Shown: positions 32,286-44,841, counted from the stretch's first letter. The stretch is 64,000 nucleotides of DNA from a bacterium (GCA_019912845.1 JAIOHU010000137.1:1-64000), one strand, 5' to 3'. A program made the numbers and translations. Notes: generated by a model from the sequence alone, not told the origin.

Positions 32286-32990
32286 TTATATCACAACAAG
32301 TAAGATTACAATTTGCAGACCGATTGAAACAGCCTGTAGATATCTATTAACTGTCACAATCCATTTTTCCTCTTTAACCGGAACAAAGACTCTGTCACCA
32401 GGCTGTAACAGGATGTTTTGTGACGTATCGCCAAATTCGAAAAATGCGTTAAGATCAATAAGAATAAGGTCTCCATTTGATCTTAAAATAGTGATCTGTT
32501 CAAGATTTGCACCGGGTTGGACTCCACCATACCTCGCAATAAAATTGGCAAGCCGCATCCCCGGAGGTAAACTGTATTCACCCTGGGAAATAACAGATCC
32601 GAGAAGAGATACTTTCTGGCCTAGAAATTCCAGAACTTCAATTCGTAATACTGGATTTACCACATACTTCTGCATTTTATTTCGCAACAATCCCTCCGCC
32701 TGTTTCAGCGTGAGCCCGGTAACTGCAACCTCGCCAACCAACGGAAAATAAATTGTGCCATCATTCTGGATTACCAGGTCAACCTTTTTCCCCTCGTCAT
32801 CAAGGCTACGTTGACCAAAGTAGGTTATTCGGAGACGATCCCCCACCCCCAGCAGATATCCTTCAGGAACCTTCATCGCTGGTGCGCTCTCTTCAACAGG
32901 GTTCATCTGTGCGAAAGAATTCGTATAAATTCCCGCAGTAATGCATAAGATTAATATTAGTATCTGCCGTATCAACGTATTATCCTTCAC
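32286..32990 (-). CDS. Polysaccharide export protein (Wza-like, SLBB)
   Basis: YLLGVGDRLRITYFGQ, IQNDGTIYFPLVGEVAVTGLTLKQAE, SLBB segment, LQPGDRVFVP. Confidence 0.9.
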   Translation of the reverse strand: MKDNTLIRQILILILCITAGIYTNSFAQMNPVEESAPAMKVPEGYLLGVGDRLRITYFGQRSLDDEGKKVDLVIQNDGTIYFPLVGEVAVTGLTLKQAEGLLRNKMQKYVVNPVLRIEVLEFLGQKVSLLGSVISQGEYSLPPGMRLANFIARYGGVQPGANLEQITILRSNGDLILIDLNAFFEFGDTSQNILLQPGDRVFVPVKEEKWIVTVNRYLQAVSIGLQIVILLVVI

Positions 32991-33372
32991 TCGAAATCAT
33001 ACGCGCAAGAACGCTTGTTTCAAGATAATCAAGATCAATTGGCTTTACGACAAAATCGGACGCCCCCATACTCGGAGCTTCAATGCCGATATTTCTGTCA
33101 TGAACGCCAGTCACCATGATAATACCAATATCCGCATTCAGTTTTTTTATTTTCTTGAGCAAATCCAGACCATTTGTTTCTGGGATCAAGATGTCCAGGA
33201 GAATTATGGTGGGAAAATTCTGAATAATCTTCTGCATCGCACGTTCAGGGGAAGTGGCATAATCGGCAGCATACCCTTTAGAGAGGAAGAAGTCGACAAG
33301 AATTTTACATACTTCGACTTCATCATCGATAACCAGGATGCTATTTTTTATCATCCGATACTCCTGCCCCAA
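32980..33372 (-). CDS. Single-domain response regulator (receiver)
   Basis: ILVIDDEVEVCKIL, IILLDILIPETNGLDLL, VTG, KPIDLDYL; overlaps wza-like gene by 11 nt. Confidence 0.9.
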   Translation of the reverse strand: MGQEYRMIKNSILVIDDEVEVCKILVDFFLSKGYAADYATSPERAMQKIIQNFPTIILLDILIPETNGLDLLKKIKKLNADIGIIMVTGVHDRNIGIEAPSMGASDFVVKPIDLDYLETSVLARMISSEG

Positions 33373-33390
33373 AATACCAACTTTGGATAT

Positions 33391-34305
33391 TCAGTTTGAA
33401 AGTGAACCTGTTGATTTGTAAACAGTCCTTGCGATGCTGGCGGCCGTATCAATATCTGCCTCCATTTGCACAGGAACGCGTTGCAGTAGCTCTGAGAGCA
33501 TTTGAAGAGTTGATGCGGCTATGTTATCAAAATAAGTCAGTGACAGCAATTTCATAATCAATTTTGCCTGTCGATTGTCTGTCATATCAATGGAATCATC
33601 CAGCAGGATAATTCGTTTCAGTGTTGCAGATTGTGACCAGGGAACATGATCTGGAGACAATCTTCTTTTCCCACTTGGCTCCAACTGATTCGCCTGCCAT
33701 TGCGGAAAGCGAGTCCATACGTCTTGAAATGCGCGTGGACCATCCCCCATTCCATAAATAATGTGTGAATCGCCATCTCTGCTGAGGAAGACCATATCAT
33801 CTGCGATCAGTTTTCCACCTTCTGCTACTAACTGAAGTGCGCAGGATGTTTTTCCCGACCCCGTTTCACCGGCGAACATAATGCCCATACCGTTCATCTC
33901 AACAGCGCTGGCATGGATTCCACGCATGCCTCTCGCAGCAAATGGGGGCAACAGTGCGGGCAGGATAATTTGGTCCATAATGTCGGTTGCCCGGTTCCAC
34001 GCCCACTGGGGCAAAAAAATACTCCCTGTTCCCGCTCTTGGATGAACTTCGATGAAGGTTCCCATTTGTGGGTGAGTCCAAACCAGCCGCGTCTTATCAC
34101 CGTACGCCCTGGTGTTTCCTCTTTGCAGACTGGTTTCTGTGTCGGGAGGAACCACCTTCAGTACCCCCACCCCAACATTAAAATGAATGTCAGGGTCAGT
34201 CTGGTTTTCACTGGCAATCGGAAATCCTGCCGGAAAGTTTATATTTGGAACCCCGGTTTCAATGGTAAATCCGACTCGTATATCACCAAACTTTCTAACG
34301 ATCAA
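33391..34305 (-). CDS. HPr-kinase-like (HprK-related) P-loop kinase
   Basis: IHASAVEMNGMGIMFAGETGSGKTSCALQLVAEGGKLIADDMVFL; adjacent to PqqD-like gene. Confidence 0.8.
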   Translation of the reverse strand: MIVRKFGDIRVGFTIETGVPNINFPAGFPIASENQTDPDIHFNVGVGVLKVVPPDTETSLQRGNTRAYGDKTRLVWTHPQMGTFIEVHPRAGTGSIFLPQWAWNRATDIMDQIILPALLPPFAARGMRGIHASAVEMNGMGIMFAGETGSGKTSCALQLVAEGGKLIADDMVFLSRDGDSHIIYGMGDGPRAFQDVWTRFPQWQANQLEPSGKRRLSPDHVPWSQSATLKRIILLDDSIDMTDNRQAKLIMKLLSLTYFDNIAASTLQMLSELLQRVPVQMEADIDTAASIARTVYKSTGSLSN

Positions 34306-34308
34306 CGT

Positions 34309-34578
34309 CTATGCCTTTGTAAATCCTGATTCTCTTAGCTTGACAAGAAACTTTTCTACCAGCGGTTCAATCTCTGTCCGCGATGGAGCATTCTTCATTC
34401 TAGTCAATTCTACTTCTATTTCATCCACATTCTGTGCATTGGAAAGCGCACGCCAGACCGTCGCACCGGTATGGTTCAATACTAGATATTCACCATTCTC
34501 TTTTAGAAGTAGTAAGCCTTCATCCACGTCCTGCTCAACAACACCATCTACCGGACGCGGGAGATCACTATCCCACAT
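34309..34578 (-). CDS. PqqD-family (RiPP recognition element-like) protein
   Basis: DGVVEQDVDEGLLLLKENGEYLVLNHTGATVWRAL, a typical PqqD/coenzyme PQQ synthesis D pattern. Confidence 0.85.
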   Translation of the reverse strand: MWDSDLPRPVDGVVEQDVDEGLLLLKENGEYLVLNHTGATVWRALSNAQNVDEIEVELTRMKNAPSRTEIEPLVEKFLVKLRESGFTKA

Positions 34579-34770
34579 AACATTTTCCCTAAAGCTGAAT
34601 CAGATTCGTCGAATCGCTTATATTGTGAGAAATAAAATTTCTAAAAATATGAATATCTCATTCCAACATAAACAAGAAGTCCACACCGGACTGCCATTCT
34701 ATCTTCTTCTTGCTGCTTTACTATAATTTAGTAAGATACTTCAACTACAATGAAATACGCAACCAGAATA

Positions 34771-35949
34771 TCATGTAAAGTAAGACTTTTTCGGTTCCTG
34801 CCTATTTATTCCAAACCCTCTGCTCAACCGATTGAGAACATATTGAACCAATGATATTTCAGGATCATCAAACTCACGTAACAACGCTTTCGGAGGAAAT
34901 AAAAGCCGTTTGAGGTAACCGAACGCTTCACTGCGGCTGTCCTGTAGGTCAATTAATCCCGTGAGACGTCGCAGGTTGCGAGGAGAGACATCTTTACCTC
35001 GCATGATTAACGAGGGAGGTCTACGGTTTAATGTTCTTTGTATTTCGACTATTGACGTATCAACCGCTAAATTCTTCGGTCTAAATCTGAATATCTTTTG
35101 TGTCAGTGCGATGCTGGTGTTGACCGCTTTTGAAATTCTCCAGTCTTTTGTTCGTTTTCTGAATAACTCCTCGTCCAGTTCAATCTCGTTTGAGTTCAAC
35201 AAGCAATAAATATCATAGAACCAGGTTATCTTAAAGTAAGCATGGCGTACACTGTGAAGTGCAAGTATGGCAAGGTGATCTTCGACCGATGGCGCAGAGA
35301 CAGCGAGATTTTTATCAATGGATAAATATCGCTTACATTTTAACAAATCTGAAGAAGGAATCCAGAAAGGCTCAGTGCGATCAACTACTGCCCGATGTAA
35401 ATCCAGGGTAATTGGAATTTCTGGATGGCGTAACACAAGAGCAAAACCGTATTGTTCAGCAATTTTCTTTTCTCGTTTCCAGTGGACACTTTTCTGAAGC
35501 GTCCAGCCATTGTCGCAAAAAACTTCAACAACATCATCAAACTGATCAATCTGAACCAAAATATCCAAGTCACCTGGATGACGATTTTGAGGATTTGGAT
35601 GGTAGAATGCTGCGAGCAACCCTTTGAAATAGATGTAATTATATCCTGATAGTAGTGCGATAGTGTCCTTCAAGGCTGTTTTAGCCAGACGGTTCCTGGC
35701 GATTGCCTGATGTTTTGCGATCTTTAATTTATCAATTTCTCCCTGGTTCAATAGTTCCTGCCATCCATAAATTTCCACTACGGTTTCATACGCCCTGGCT
35801 GAAAGCTCGTTATGGTTTAAGAATGGAATCAGGTCATGCGGAATGGAGGTAATTTTTCCTGGGGGTACTTTGGTCAGCAGTTTAACAACAACATCTAAAT
35901 AAAGACGAGGATCGACCATTAGATTCTGCTTTTCAGGGCTTCCATCCAA
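34771..35949 (-). CDS. Nucleotidyltransferase family protein (NTP_transf_5-like)
   Basis: NYIYFKGLLAAFYHPNPQNRHPGDLDILVQ (GDxD) and architecture; neighbours PqqD/HprK-like genes. Confidence 0.8.
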   Translation of the reverse strand: MDGSPEKQNLMVDPRLYLDVVVKLLTKVPPGKITSIPHDLIPFLNHNELSARAYETVVEIYGWQELLNQGEIDKLKIAKHQAIARNRLAKTALKDTIALLSGYNYIYFKGLLAAFYHPNPQNRHPGDLDILVQIDQFDDVVEVFCDNGWTLQKSVHWKREKKIAEQYGFALVLRHPEIPITLDLHRAVVDRTEPFWIPSSDLLKCKRYLSIDKNLAVSAPSVEDHLAILALHSVRHAYFKITWFYDIYCLLNSNEIELDEELFRKRTKDWRISKAVNTSIALTQKIFRFRPKNLAVDTSIVEIQRTLNRRPPSLIMRGKDVSPRNLRRLTGLIDLQDSRSEAFGYLKRLLFPPKALLREFDDPEISLVQYVLNRLSRGFGINRQEPKKSYFT

Positions 35950-36416
35950 TTTCTTATCCGCCAGAGTAATGGAATTTCCATTGGGTGAATAATTCCAGAT
36001 CGTTTCACGTGTGTGATCATACCGATCAAATGTTCGCGGCTAAAGGGATGAACGATTCTCGAATGATCACCACTTTCAAAAAGAAATTTATCACCGATTC
36101 CCACCAGTCGATGGACAACGGTGTTTTGATTTCCCGGATTTAAACGAAACACCAGCATACCGCATTGCAGTAGCTGGTGTTCAACACTTTTCAGAGGTAC
36201 TACCCGGACAAAGTCCCCGTCAACCAATGTGGGACGCATTGACCCCCCTCTCACTTGTATCCAGAAGGGTGTCTCAAGTTTTTTCAGGTGCTTCAGGCCG
36301 TTTGGCTCAGGGACCCCAAGGATCGGGTTCGTCACTGAAGAGCCGTGCTTCAACTTTTCCTGTTTCAAGAATCTCGGGATCTTCCCAAACTTGTTCTTGC
36401 GAATGGTGCTCTTCAT
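35919..36416 (-). CDS. Signal peptidase-like S26 protein (Sec11/SipW-type Ser-His)
   Basis: VRGGSMRPTLVDGDFVRVVPL...GMLVFRLN...TVVHRLVGIGDKFLFESGDHS; overlaps the NTase gene by 31 nt. Confidence 0.75.
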   Translation of the reverse strand: MKSTIRKNKFGKIPRFLKQEKLKHGSSVTNPILGVPEPNGLKHLKKLETPFWIQVRGGSMRPTLVDGDFVRVVPLKSVEHQLLQCGMLVFRLNPGNQNTVVHRLVGIGDKFLFESGDHSRIVHPFSREHLIGMITHVKRSGIIHPMEIPLLWRIRNWMEALKSRI

Positions 36417-36914
36417 CTTTTCGTGATTCCATCATCCACCTGCTTGATTAAAAGATCATTTAGCGATTAATTCCTGACGTTATAAAAGTGATTCAAAGAG
36501 GCTCTCCTGTCAAGACTCCAGGGACAATGAAAAAAATCCAATTACTCATAGGAGAAAAATAAAAATTATAGATTCAAGTCTCACGAAAGACTCTACTCAC
36601 CTCAAAAATCGCTCACTCAACAATTACTCAAAGCACTACAAAGAGAGACAACTATTCAACGCCCCAAAGGGGGCTGTAAATTTTCTTCAAGAAACACTTT
36701 AACTAATTTGTTCAAAATAGAAAAGACTGTTCCTTGCCAAACGTGGGGAGAAATTCAAGATTCTCAGTGCAGAACTTCAGTATCTAGAAGTGTCTGGTTG
36801 TGCCGAACTTTACTATTTTATAACGTCTTCTGAAGACTTGGCAAACATAGGAATTCAAAGCTTAACAAACAACTCTTCCTACCAAATCTCCAAAGTTATT
36901 TTCTTGTGATCCAT

Positions 36915-39385
<2,471 letters not shown>

Positions 39386-39399
39386 TTCCAGAAAGAGAT

Positions 39400-39427
39400 C
39401 AGGCGGGACAGTCTACTCTCCCGCCTG
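39400..39427 (-). terminator. GC-rich hairpin between dnaN and the dciA-like gene (terminator/attenuator-like)
   Basis: CAGGCGGGA (39400-39408) perfectly complementary to TCCCGCCTG (39419-39427); no strong U-tract. Confidence 0.4.
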
Positions 39428-39452
39428 GAAAGGACATCATTTATTTCCAGAA

Positions 39453-40565
39453 TCAGTTTAAACGTACCGGCATGATTAACATCAGGAAATCTTCACCTTC
39501 AGCAGGTTCAGTGGGTTTAATAATTGCCGCTTGTGTCGTACCACCTACATCCATGCGAAGTTCATCTGTTTCTATCTGTTTTAGAATTTCGAGGATATAA
39601 TTGGCATTGTAGCCAATCTCTTTAGGACTGCCATTATAACTGGCAACAATTACTTCCTTACCCTGTCCACCCAGCTCGATATCTTCGGCAGTTATTTCAA
39701 GTTTTTCAGCCTCAACTTTGAAAATAACTTGTCTGCTGATTGGATTTGAAAATATTGCAGCTCGTTTTACCGCACGAATCAAATCTTCAGTTCCTACGAT
39801 CAATCTATCTTCAATATTCTGTGGAATAACACTCTCGTAATGGGGATATTTTCCTTCGATCAAACGACTAAAAAGTGTAGCGTCTTCCAGTTTAATCATC
39901 ACCTGATTTGCACCAATGTTGATTTCAACATCTCCCTCTTCAGGTAGATTCCGTCTAACCATTTCCAGTGCCTTGACTGGAAAGATTAATTCACGTGGAT
40001 CCCCATCATATTGGAATGATTGGTCAACAATACGTACCAGACGGTGACCATCTGTGGCAACACCACGAATTTCATTTGGACGCAACTGGAAAAACACACC
40101 AGTTAAAGCTGGACGTAATTCATCTTTCGAAACCGCGAAAGTAAGACGACGTATGAAACCATCCATTTTATCAGTTGAGAGTGTAACTTTTGCCGATTCT
40201 TCTATTTCAGGAAGATTTGGAAATTCCAATGCAGAAATCCCGGGAACTTTATAACTACCCGCCCCAGCATTCATCAGCAAATGGTTATTTTCATCCATCC
40301 AGCACTCAAGATCAAGTCCTTCCAACTCTCTTGAAATATCACCAATCTTTTTCGCCGGTACAGACAATGCACCATCTTCTTGACCATGGACTTCAATCTC
40401 AGTTAGAACTGATACTTCTAAATCAGTAGCAACCATCCGCAAACGGTTACCTTCCAACTGCAACAAGATGTTTGATAAAATGGGAAGCGTTGATTTGCTG
40501 GGTACCGCAGGTGCAATGCGGTTAAACGCTTCAATAAAATTTGACTGGGATGTTGAAAATCTCAT
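39453..40565 (-). CDS. dnaN: DNA polymerase III beta clamp
   Basis: ALTGVFFQLRPNEIRGVATDGHRLVR; C-terminal EDFLMLIMPVRL. Confidence 0.97.
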   Translation of the reverse strand: MRFSTSQSNFIEAFNRIAPAVPSKSTLPILSNILLQLEGNRLRMVATDLEVSVLTEIEVHGQEDGALSVPAKKIGDISRELEGLDLECWMDENNHLLMNAGAGSYKVPGISALEFPNLPEIEESAKVTLSTDKMDGFIRRLTFAVSKDELRPALTGVFFQLRPNEIRGVATDGHRLVRIVDQSFQYDGDPRELIFPVKALEMVRRNLPEEGDVEINIGANQVMIKLEDATLFSRLIEGKYPHYESVIPQNIEDRLIVGTEDLIRAVKRAAIFSNPISRQVIFKVEAEKLEITAEDIELGGQGKEVIVASYNGSPKEIGYNANYILEILKQIETDELRMDVGGTTQAAIIKPTEPAEGEDFLMLIMPVRLN

Positions 40566-41072
40566 TGTCTTCCCGAATTAGATGTATGAAAGCCTTATCC
40601 TTTAAAACTCAGATTATTTAGTTTGTACACACAGGGTTTTAATAAGTTCAAATAGTTTTAATACTATTGTTCTTGTTATTTGGTTTGTGGATAGAGTGGA
40701 TAAAATAGAATTATGCCATTTTTATTCAATTATACCAAGAATCCTGCCATTCACATGCATCATTTTTCAGAGGGGATAATCTAATACTTATCCACAAGTT
40801 TATCCTCAGGAGTGAGTAATTATAACCATGAAAGTTATTTTCCACCGCCAATTCACTCCTTCTATTCCAAATGTGGAATAACAATGTGGATAAGTCGAAT
40901 CTAAAGAACAATCCCAAAAAATTATATGACCCGGAAATATAAGAATTTAATGAATTAAAATGCAAGTAAGAAATAGAGGTTTGTTAAAGATAAACCAATT
41001 TAATTATTATTCTTATTCATTGATTTTTAAGAGTTTATGAAGCAATACCGATTTTGTTGAGATAAACAGTTT
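40566..41072. other. Putative oriC (dnaA-dnaN intergenic)
   Basis: DnaA boxes: TTATCCACA 40788-40796, TGTGGATAA 40885-40893 (perfect); TGTGGATAG 40686-40694, AGTGGATAA 40695-40703, TTATCCTCA 40800-40808 (one mismatch); AT-rich stretch about 40920-41040. Confidence 0.7.
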
Positions 41073-42488
41073 TTAAAGCGAATCTTCTTGAATACGTCTA
41101 CTCAAACGATCCAGTTCGTTTGCAAAGACTGAATCCTCATTTTCCCACTTCAATATTGTCTGTTTAGCATGTAATACTGTAGTATGATCACGGTTACCAA
41201 ATTGTCTACCAATTTGTTTCAAAGAATGCCCGGTCATACGAACGGAGAGAGCCATTGCAATCATTCTGGCACGGGCAATTGGTTGGGTTCGTACCTTTGC
41301 GCTGAGCAAATCATGGGAAACCTTGAAGTGATCAGCCGTGCATTTTTTTATATTATCAACTGAAACACGTCGATCACGTGTTTCACAAAGGTCTTGAAGG
41401 GCACGTTTAGCTAATTCGAGGGTTATATCTACACCATTGAGATTTGCTTGAGCAAAAAGACGTATCAATGCACCCTGTAGTTCACGAACATTTTTTGTTA
41501 TATGTTGTGCCAGATAATGGCAGACATCAGTTCCTAGTTCTGAATATTCTTCTTCGGCAAGCCTTTGTATAATTGCCAGACGGGTATCATAGTCTGGAGG
41601 TCCGATATCACATACCAAACCCCATCCGATTCGACTAACAAGACGTTCATCCAAACCACCAAGTTCACGAGGGGGTTTATCTGAAGTCAGAACAATTTGT
41701 TTGCCAGCCTGATGAAGTGCATTAAACGTGTGGAAAAATTCCATCATCGTCCGTTCTCTATCTATCAGAAACTGTATATCATCCAGAAGTAAAATATCCA
41801 CCTGGCGGTACTCTGCAGAAAATTGTAATGCCCGGTTTTTGCTGATTGCTTCCACAAAATCCTGAGTAAATCTTTCGCTGGAAATATACTTTATGCGGAG
41901 ATCCGGATATATACGTAAACTCTCATTACCTATTGCCTGTAATAAATGAGTTTTCCCAAGTCCTACACCACCATACAGTAGAAGAGGATTATAAGAAGTC
42001 TTACCTGGCTTCTGGCTGACTGCAGTACACGCGGCACGGGCAAAACTATTTCCAGGACCCTCGACAAAATTCGAAAAACAATATCTTGGATTGAGATCAA
42101 CCGACTTATAAGTTGGAGAAGCAACTACCTCTGGTAAGGGTGCATATGTAGTAGGTTTGGCTGAGGGAGGTTCAGGGAGTTCATCACCATCTTTCTGAGA
42201 AACAGAATAAACCAATTTCCCTGATTTTCCCAGGGTATCCTCAAGGGCGTTCTCAATATTCGCGGCATAATGACCTTCGATCCACTCATAATAAAAACGG
42301 CTGGGTACTTCCACGGTCAAGGTAAATTCTTCAAAACTCAAAGGTTTAATTGGTTGAAACCAGGTTTTGAATGCCTTTGTTGGAAGATCGTCACCGATCT
42401 TTTCGCAGATATGGTGCCAAGCCTCATCAGCAGCTTGAACACTACCATTCTGAGGTGAATTTAATATTAAGGGTCTGCTGTTTGTCAT
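41073..42488 (-). CDS. dnaA: Chromosomal replication initiator protein
   Basis: NPLLLYGGVGLGKTHLLQAIGNE, DILLLDDIQFL, GNRDHTTVLHAKQTI. Confidence 0.98.
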   Translation of the reverse strand: MTNSRPLILNSPQNGSVQAADEAWHHICEKIGDDLPTKAFKTWFQPIKPLSFEEFTLTVEVPSRFYYEWIEGHYAANIENALEDTLGKSGKLVYSVSQKDGDELPEPPSAKPTTYAPLPEVVASPTYKSVDLNPRYCFSNFVEGPGNSFARAACTAVSQKPGKTSYNPLLLYGGVGLGKTHLLQAIGNESLRIYPDLRIKYISSERFTQDFVEAISKNRALQFSAEYRQVDILLLDDIQFLIDRERTMMEFFHTFNALHQAGKQIVLTSDKPPRELGGLDERLVSRIGWGLVCDIGPPDYDTRLAIIQRLAEEEYSELGTDVCHYLAQHITKNVRELQGALIRLFAQANLNGVDITLELAKRALQDLCETRDRRVSVDNIKKCTADHFKVSHDLLSAKVRTQPIARARMIAMALSVRMTGHSLKQIGRQFGNRDHTTVLHAKQTILKWENEDSVFANELDRLSRRIQEDSL

Positions 42489-42523
42489 TATCTCATCATG
42501 AATACAAATTGTGAACAGATGAT

Positions 42524-42599
42524 AGTGGATAAGTGTTAATAACTAAATTGAAGTCTTTTGTTTTCAAGGTGTAAGGCAGTACATTTTAGATGTGGATAA
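42524..42599. promoter_or_regulatory. DnaA boxes in the dnaA upstream region
   Basis: AGTGGATAA 42524-42532 (one mismatch) and TGTGGATAA 42591-42599 (perfect). Confidence 0.65.
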
Positions 42600-42656
42600 G
42601 TCCTTGAAAAGCAATGCCAACAAGAATTACAAGGGATGCAACTCCCGTCGAGTGAG

Positions 42657-42685
42657 AATATAGATGAGTGTTTTCTACCTGTCAA
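42657..42685 (-). promoter_or_regulatory. Sigma70-type promoter upstream of dnaA
   Basis: On the minus strand TTGACA (42685-42680), 17-bp spacer, TATATT (42662-42657). Confidence 0.65.
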
Positions 42686-43238
42686 GGATAAATTTCTTCT
42701 CATTTGGCAATGATGGAATTCTAACCGTTTTCAAACATTCAATGCGAAGAAATTTCAGAGCTAAGTGCATAATCTACGAGCTGAATTCCTTTTCAGTTCT
42801 GGCTCGAGAGGCGGGTAAATTTTAGAATCAGAAATGGTGGTGCACTGTGATAAAACTCACAACAACAAACCAAATTTTAGTGCAGTTTACAAAGTCAATT
42901 TGTACACAAGTTCTCTCGATTAATTTTAGATTTGGTTGTTACTATTTAAATGTTGATATTTTATTGCTACCTTTCGTATTGTTGATAGTTCATCAAAAAA
43001 CAACGATAAAAAGTAGATGTGGGATTGAATTCGTTTTTTAATACATGATAAAGATGGAAAATATATGTTCGTAATTGAACGAGTGAAGCGGTACAGCAAG
43101 CATTTTTTGTGGAATTTGAAGAAACATAAAATTAAATGATCGAGTTAGAACGGAAAGAAAAAATATTTAGCAAAGCTAGAGAGCAATCTAGTACCCACAC
43201 AAATTCACATGTCGCAACCATGTTGAAAGGAAGAGCAA

Positions 43239-44810
43239 ATGGCTACAAAAAAGAAGAAAGCTCCTGTCATTGAAAACGAGCTTCTGACAGGATTCACCGA
43301 TCTACTTGATGGTGTCGGTGAAGATGAAGATCTGGATACAAAAATTCTTGATCTTTTAAAAGAACAATTCGGCGGTGATCATGGCATGCTGCTTGAGCCT
43401 GAAGTTACCACAGGCAACTTACGCGAAGTAGCAAAGTTTGGCGAAATTGAAGAAATGCTGAACCAGGATATGAGGAATTTTACTCAATTTACCATGGATC
43501 ATCCTGAGGATCCAGATTTTGTCGTCGTAGCACCAGATGCAAAAAAAGTACAAAAACTCGCCGCACGCAAAAGTGTACGAAGAGATATGACCAAGCAGGT
43601 GTTAATCTTCCCGTTGACCGCAGGTGATGAGGCGATGGGAGTCGTTTATCTTGGTTCAAAAGATGGAAAATCGCTCAAGGTTGATGGTCTGACGCAGGAA
43701 TCAGTTCTGGAGTTTGGTAAAACATTCGGAAAGATTCTTAAAATTGACCGTGCCATTCAACGTGTCGCTCTCCAAAATCAATCATTACAACGTACAGTAA
43801 GTGGTGAAGCGGTTTACCAGAACCTGGTAGGATCCAGTGAATCTGTAGAACGGATTAAACGTGCGCTGGCATTAGTTGAAGCGACTGATATCCCTGTAAC
43901 CCTGGTTGGCGAAACAGGAACAGGGAAAGCAATGTTGGCACAAATATTACATAACAACAGCGGTCGTAAAAAGAAACCGTTCATCCATCTGCAAATCAAT
44001 GAAATTCCTGAAAAACTGCTGGAAATCACAATTTTCGGACGTGCTTCAAGATCAAGCAACAAGGCAGTGCGCGGTGCATTACGTGATGCAAAAGGCGGAA
44101 CCCTGTTTATCCAGGACGTCGATAAACTGCCACTGCGTCTACAAGCACAATTACAGCAAGCCATCGAAAATGGTGAAGCATTCCCATTACAAGGCGATAA
44201 TGAATATCCAGTAGATGTACGATTGGTCGCCTCAACCGAATCAAATCTCGCGACACTCTTTGAAGAAAATAAAATTCGTGAGGATTTGTACCAACGTCTA
44301 AGCATTTTCCCGATTCTGATACCACCATTGCGTGATCGTACCGAAGACCTGCCCGTGCTGGTGCCTCACTTTATCGACGAAGCTGCGGCAGCATTTGGAA
44401 AAGCTGTGTCTGGTGTTAACAGTGAAGTTTACGACTACCTGGGCACCTATGATTGGCCAGGAAATATCACTGAACTGGAAAAGGAAATCCGTCAAGCGGT
44501 GTTACGTGCGCCGGATCGTGGTGGAGTGTTAACTCCAAGCTCGCTCAGTAAGCATTTGATCAGCAAACGCGAACCAGCAATTTCTCTTCCAAAAGAAGGT
44601 ACCTTGAAGCAGAGAATCGCTGGAATCGAAAAACGGTTGATCATGGAAGCGTTGGAGCAATACAAACACAATCAATCCACAACGGCAGATCGTCTCGGAT
44701 TAAGCAGACAGGCACTAATTAACAAACTGCACCGTTATGGTATTGAGACAGGAAGAAAATATAAGAGACGTCTTCGTGAAATTGAAGCGAAAGCTGAGAT
44801 TACCGAATAA
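43239..44810 (+). CDS. Sigma54-activator-like AAA+ protein with N-terminal GAF-like domain and Fis-type HTH, lacking GAFTGA
   Basis: LVGETGTGKAMLAQ, IREDLYQRLSIFPILIPPLRDRTEDL, C-terminal HNQSTTADRLGLSRQALINKLHRYGI; GAFTGA position not recognisable. Confidence 0.85.
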   Translation: MATKKKKAPVIENELLTGFTDLLDGVGEDEDLDTKILDLLKEQFGGDHGMLLEPEVTTGNLREVAKFGEIEEMLNQDMRNFTQFTMDHPEDPDFVVVAPDAKKVQKLAARKSVRRDMTKQVLIFPLTAGDEAMGVVYLGSKDGKSLKVDGLTQESVLEFGKTFGKILKIDRAIQRVALQNQSLQRTVSGEAVYQNLVGSSESVERIKRALALVEATDIPVTLVGETGTGKAMLAQILHNNSGRKKKPFIHLQINEIPEKLLEITIFGRASRSSNKAVRGALRDAKGGTLFIQDVDKLPLRLQAQLQQAIENGEAFPLQGDNEYPVDVRLVASTESNLATLFEENKIREDLYQRLSIFPILIPPLRDRTEDLPVLVPHFIDEAAAAFGKAVSGVNSEVYDYLGTYDWPGNITELEKEIRQAVLRAPDRGGVLTPSSLSKHLISKREPAISLPKEGTLKQRIAGIEKRLIMEALEQYKHNQSTTADRLGLSRQALINKLHRYGIETGRKYKRRLREIEAKAEITE

Positions 44811-44841
44811 CACCGAGTCTCTAGTATCATTAGATTGAATC

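Noticed and set aside
34579-34770. Possible RiPP precursor between PqqD and NTase (MAVRCGLLVYVGMRYSYF on the minus strand)
   Set aside because: Only 18 aa, no leader/core character, no support beyond position.
36657-36680. GCCCC-AAAG-GGGGC-type hairpin upstream of the S26 gene as a gyrB terminator
   Set aside because: Short stem and no U-tract; not convincing.
42847-43041. Plus-strand ORF of 64 aa upstream of the sigma54-like gene
   Set aside because: AT-rich intergenic translation without a recognisable pattern.
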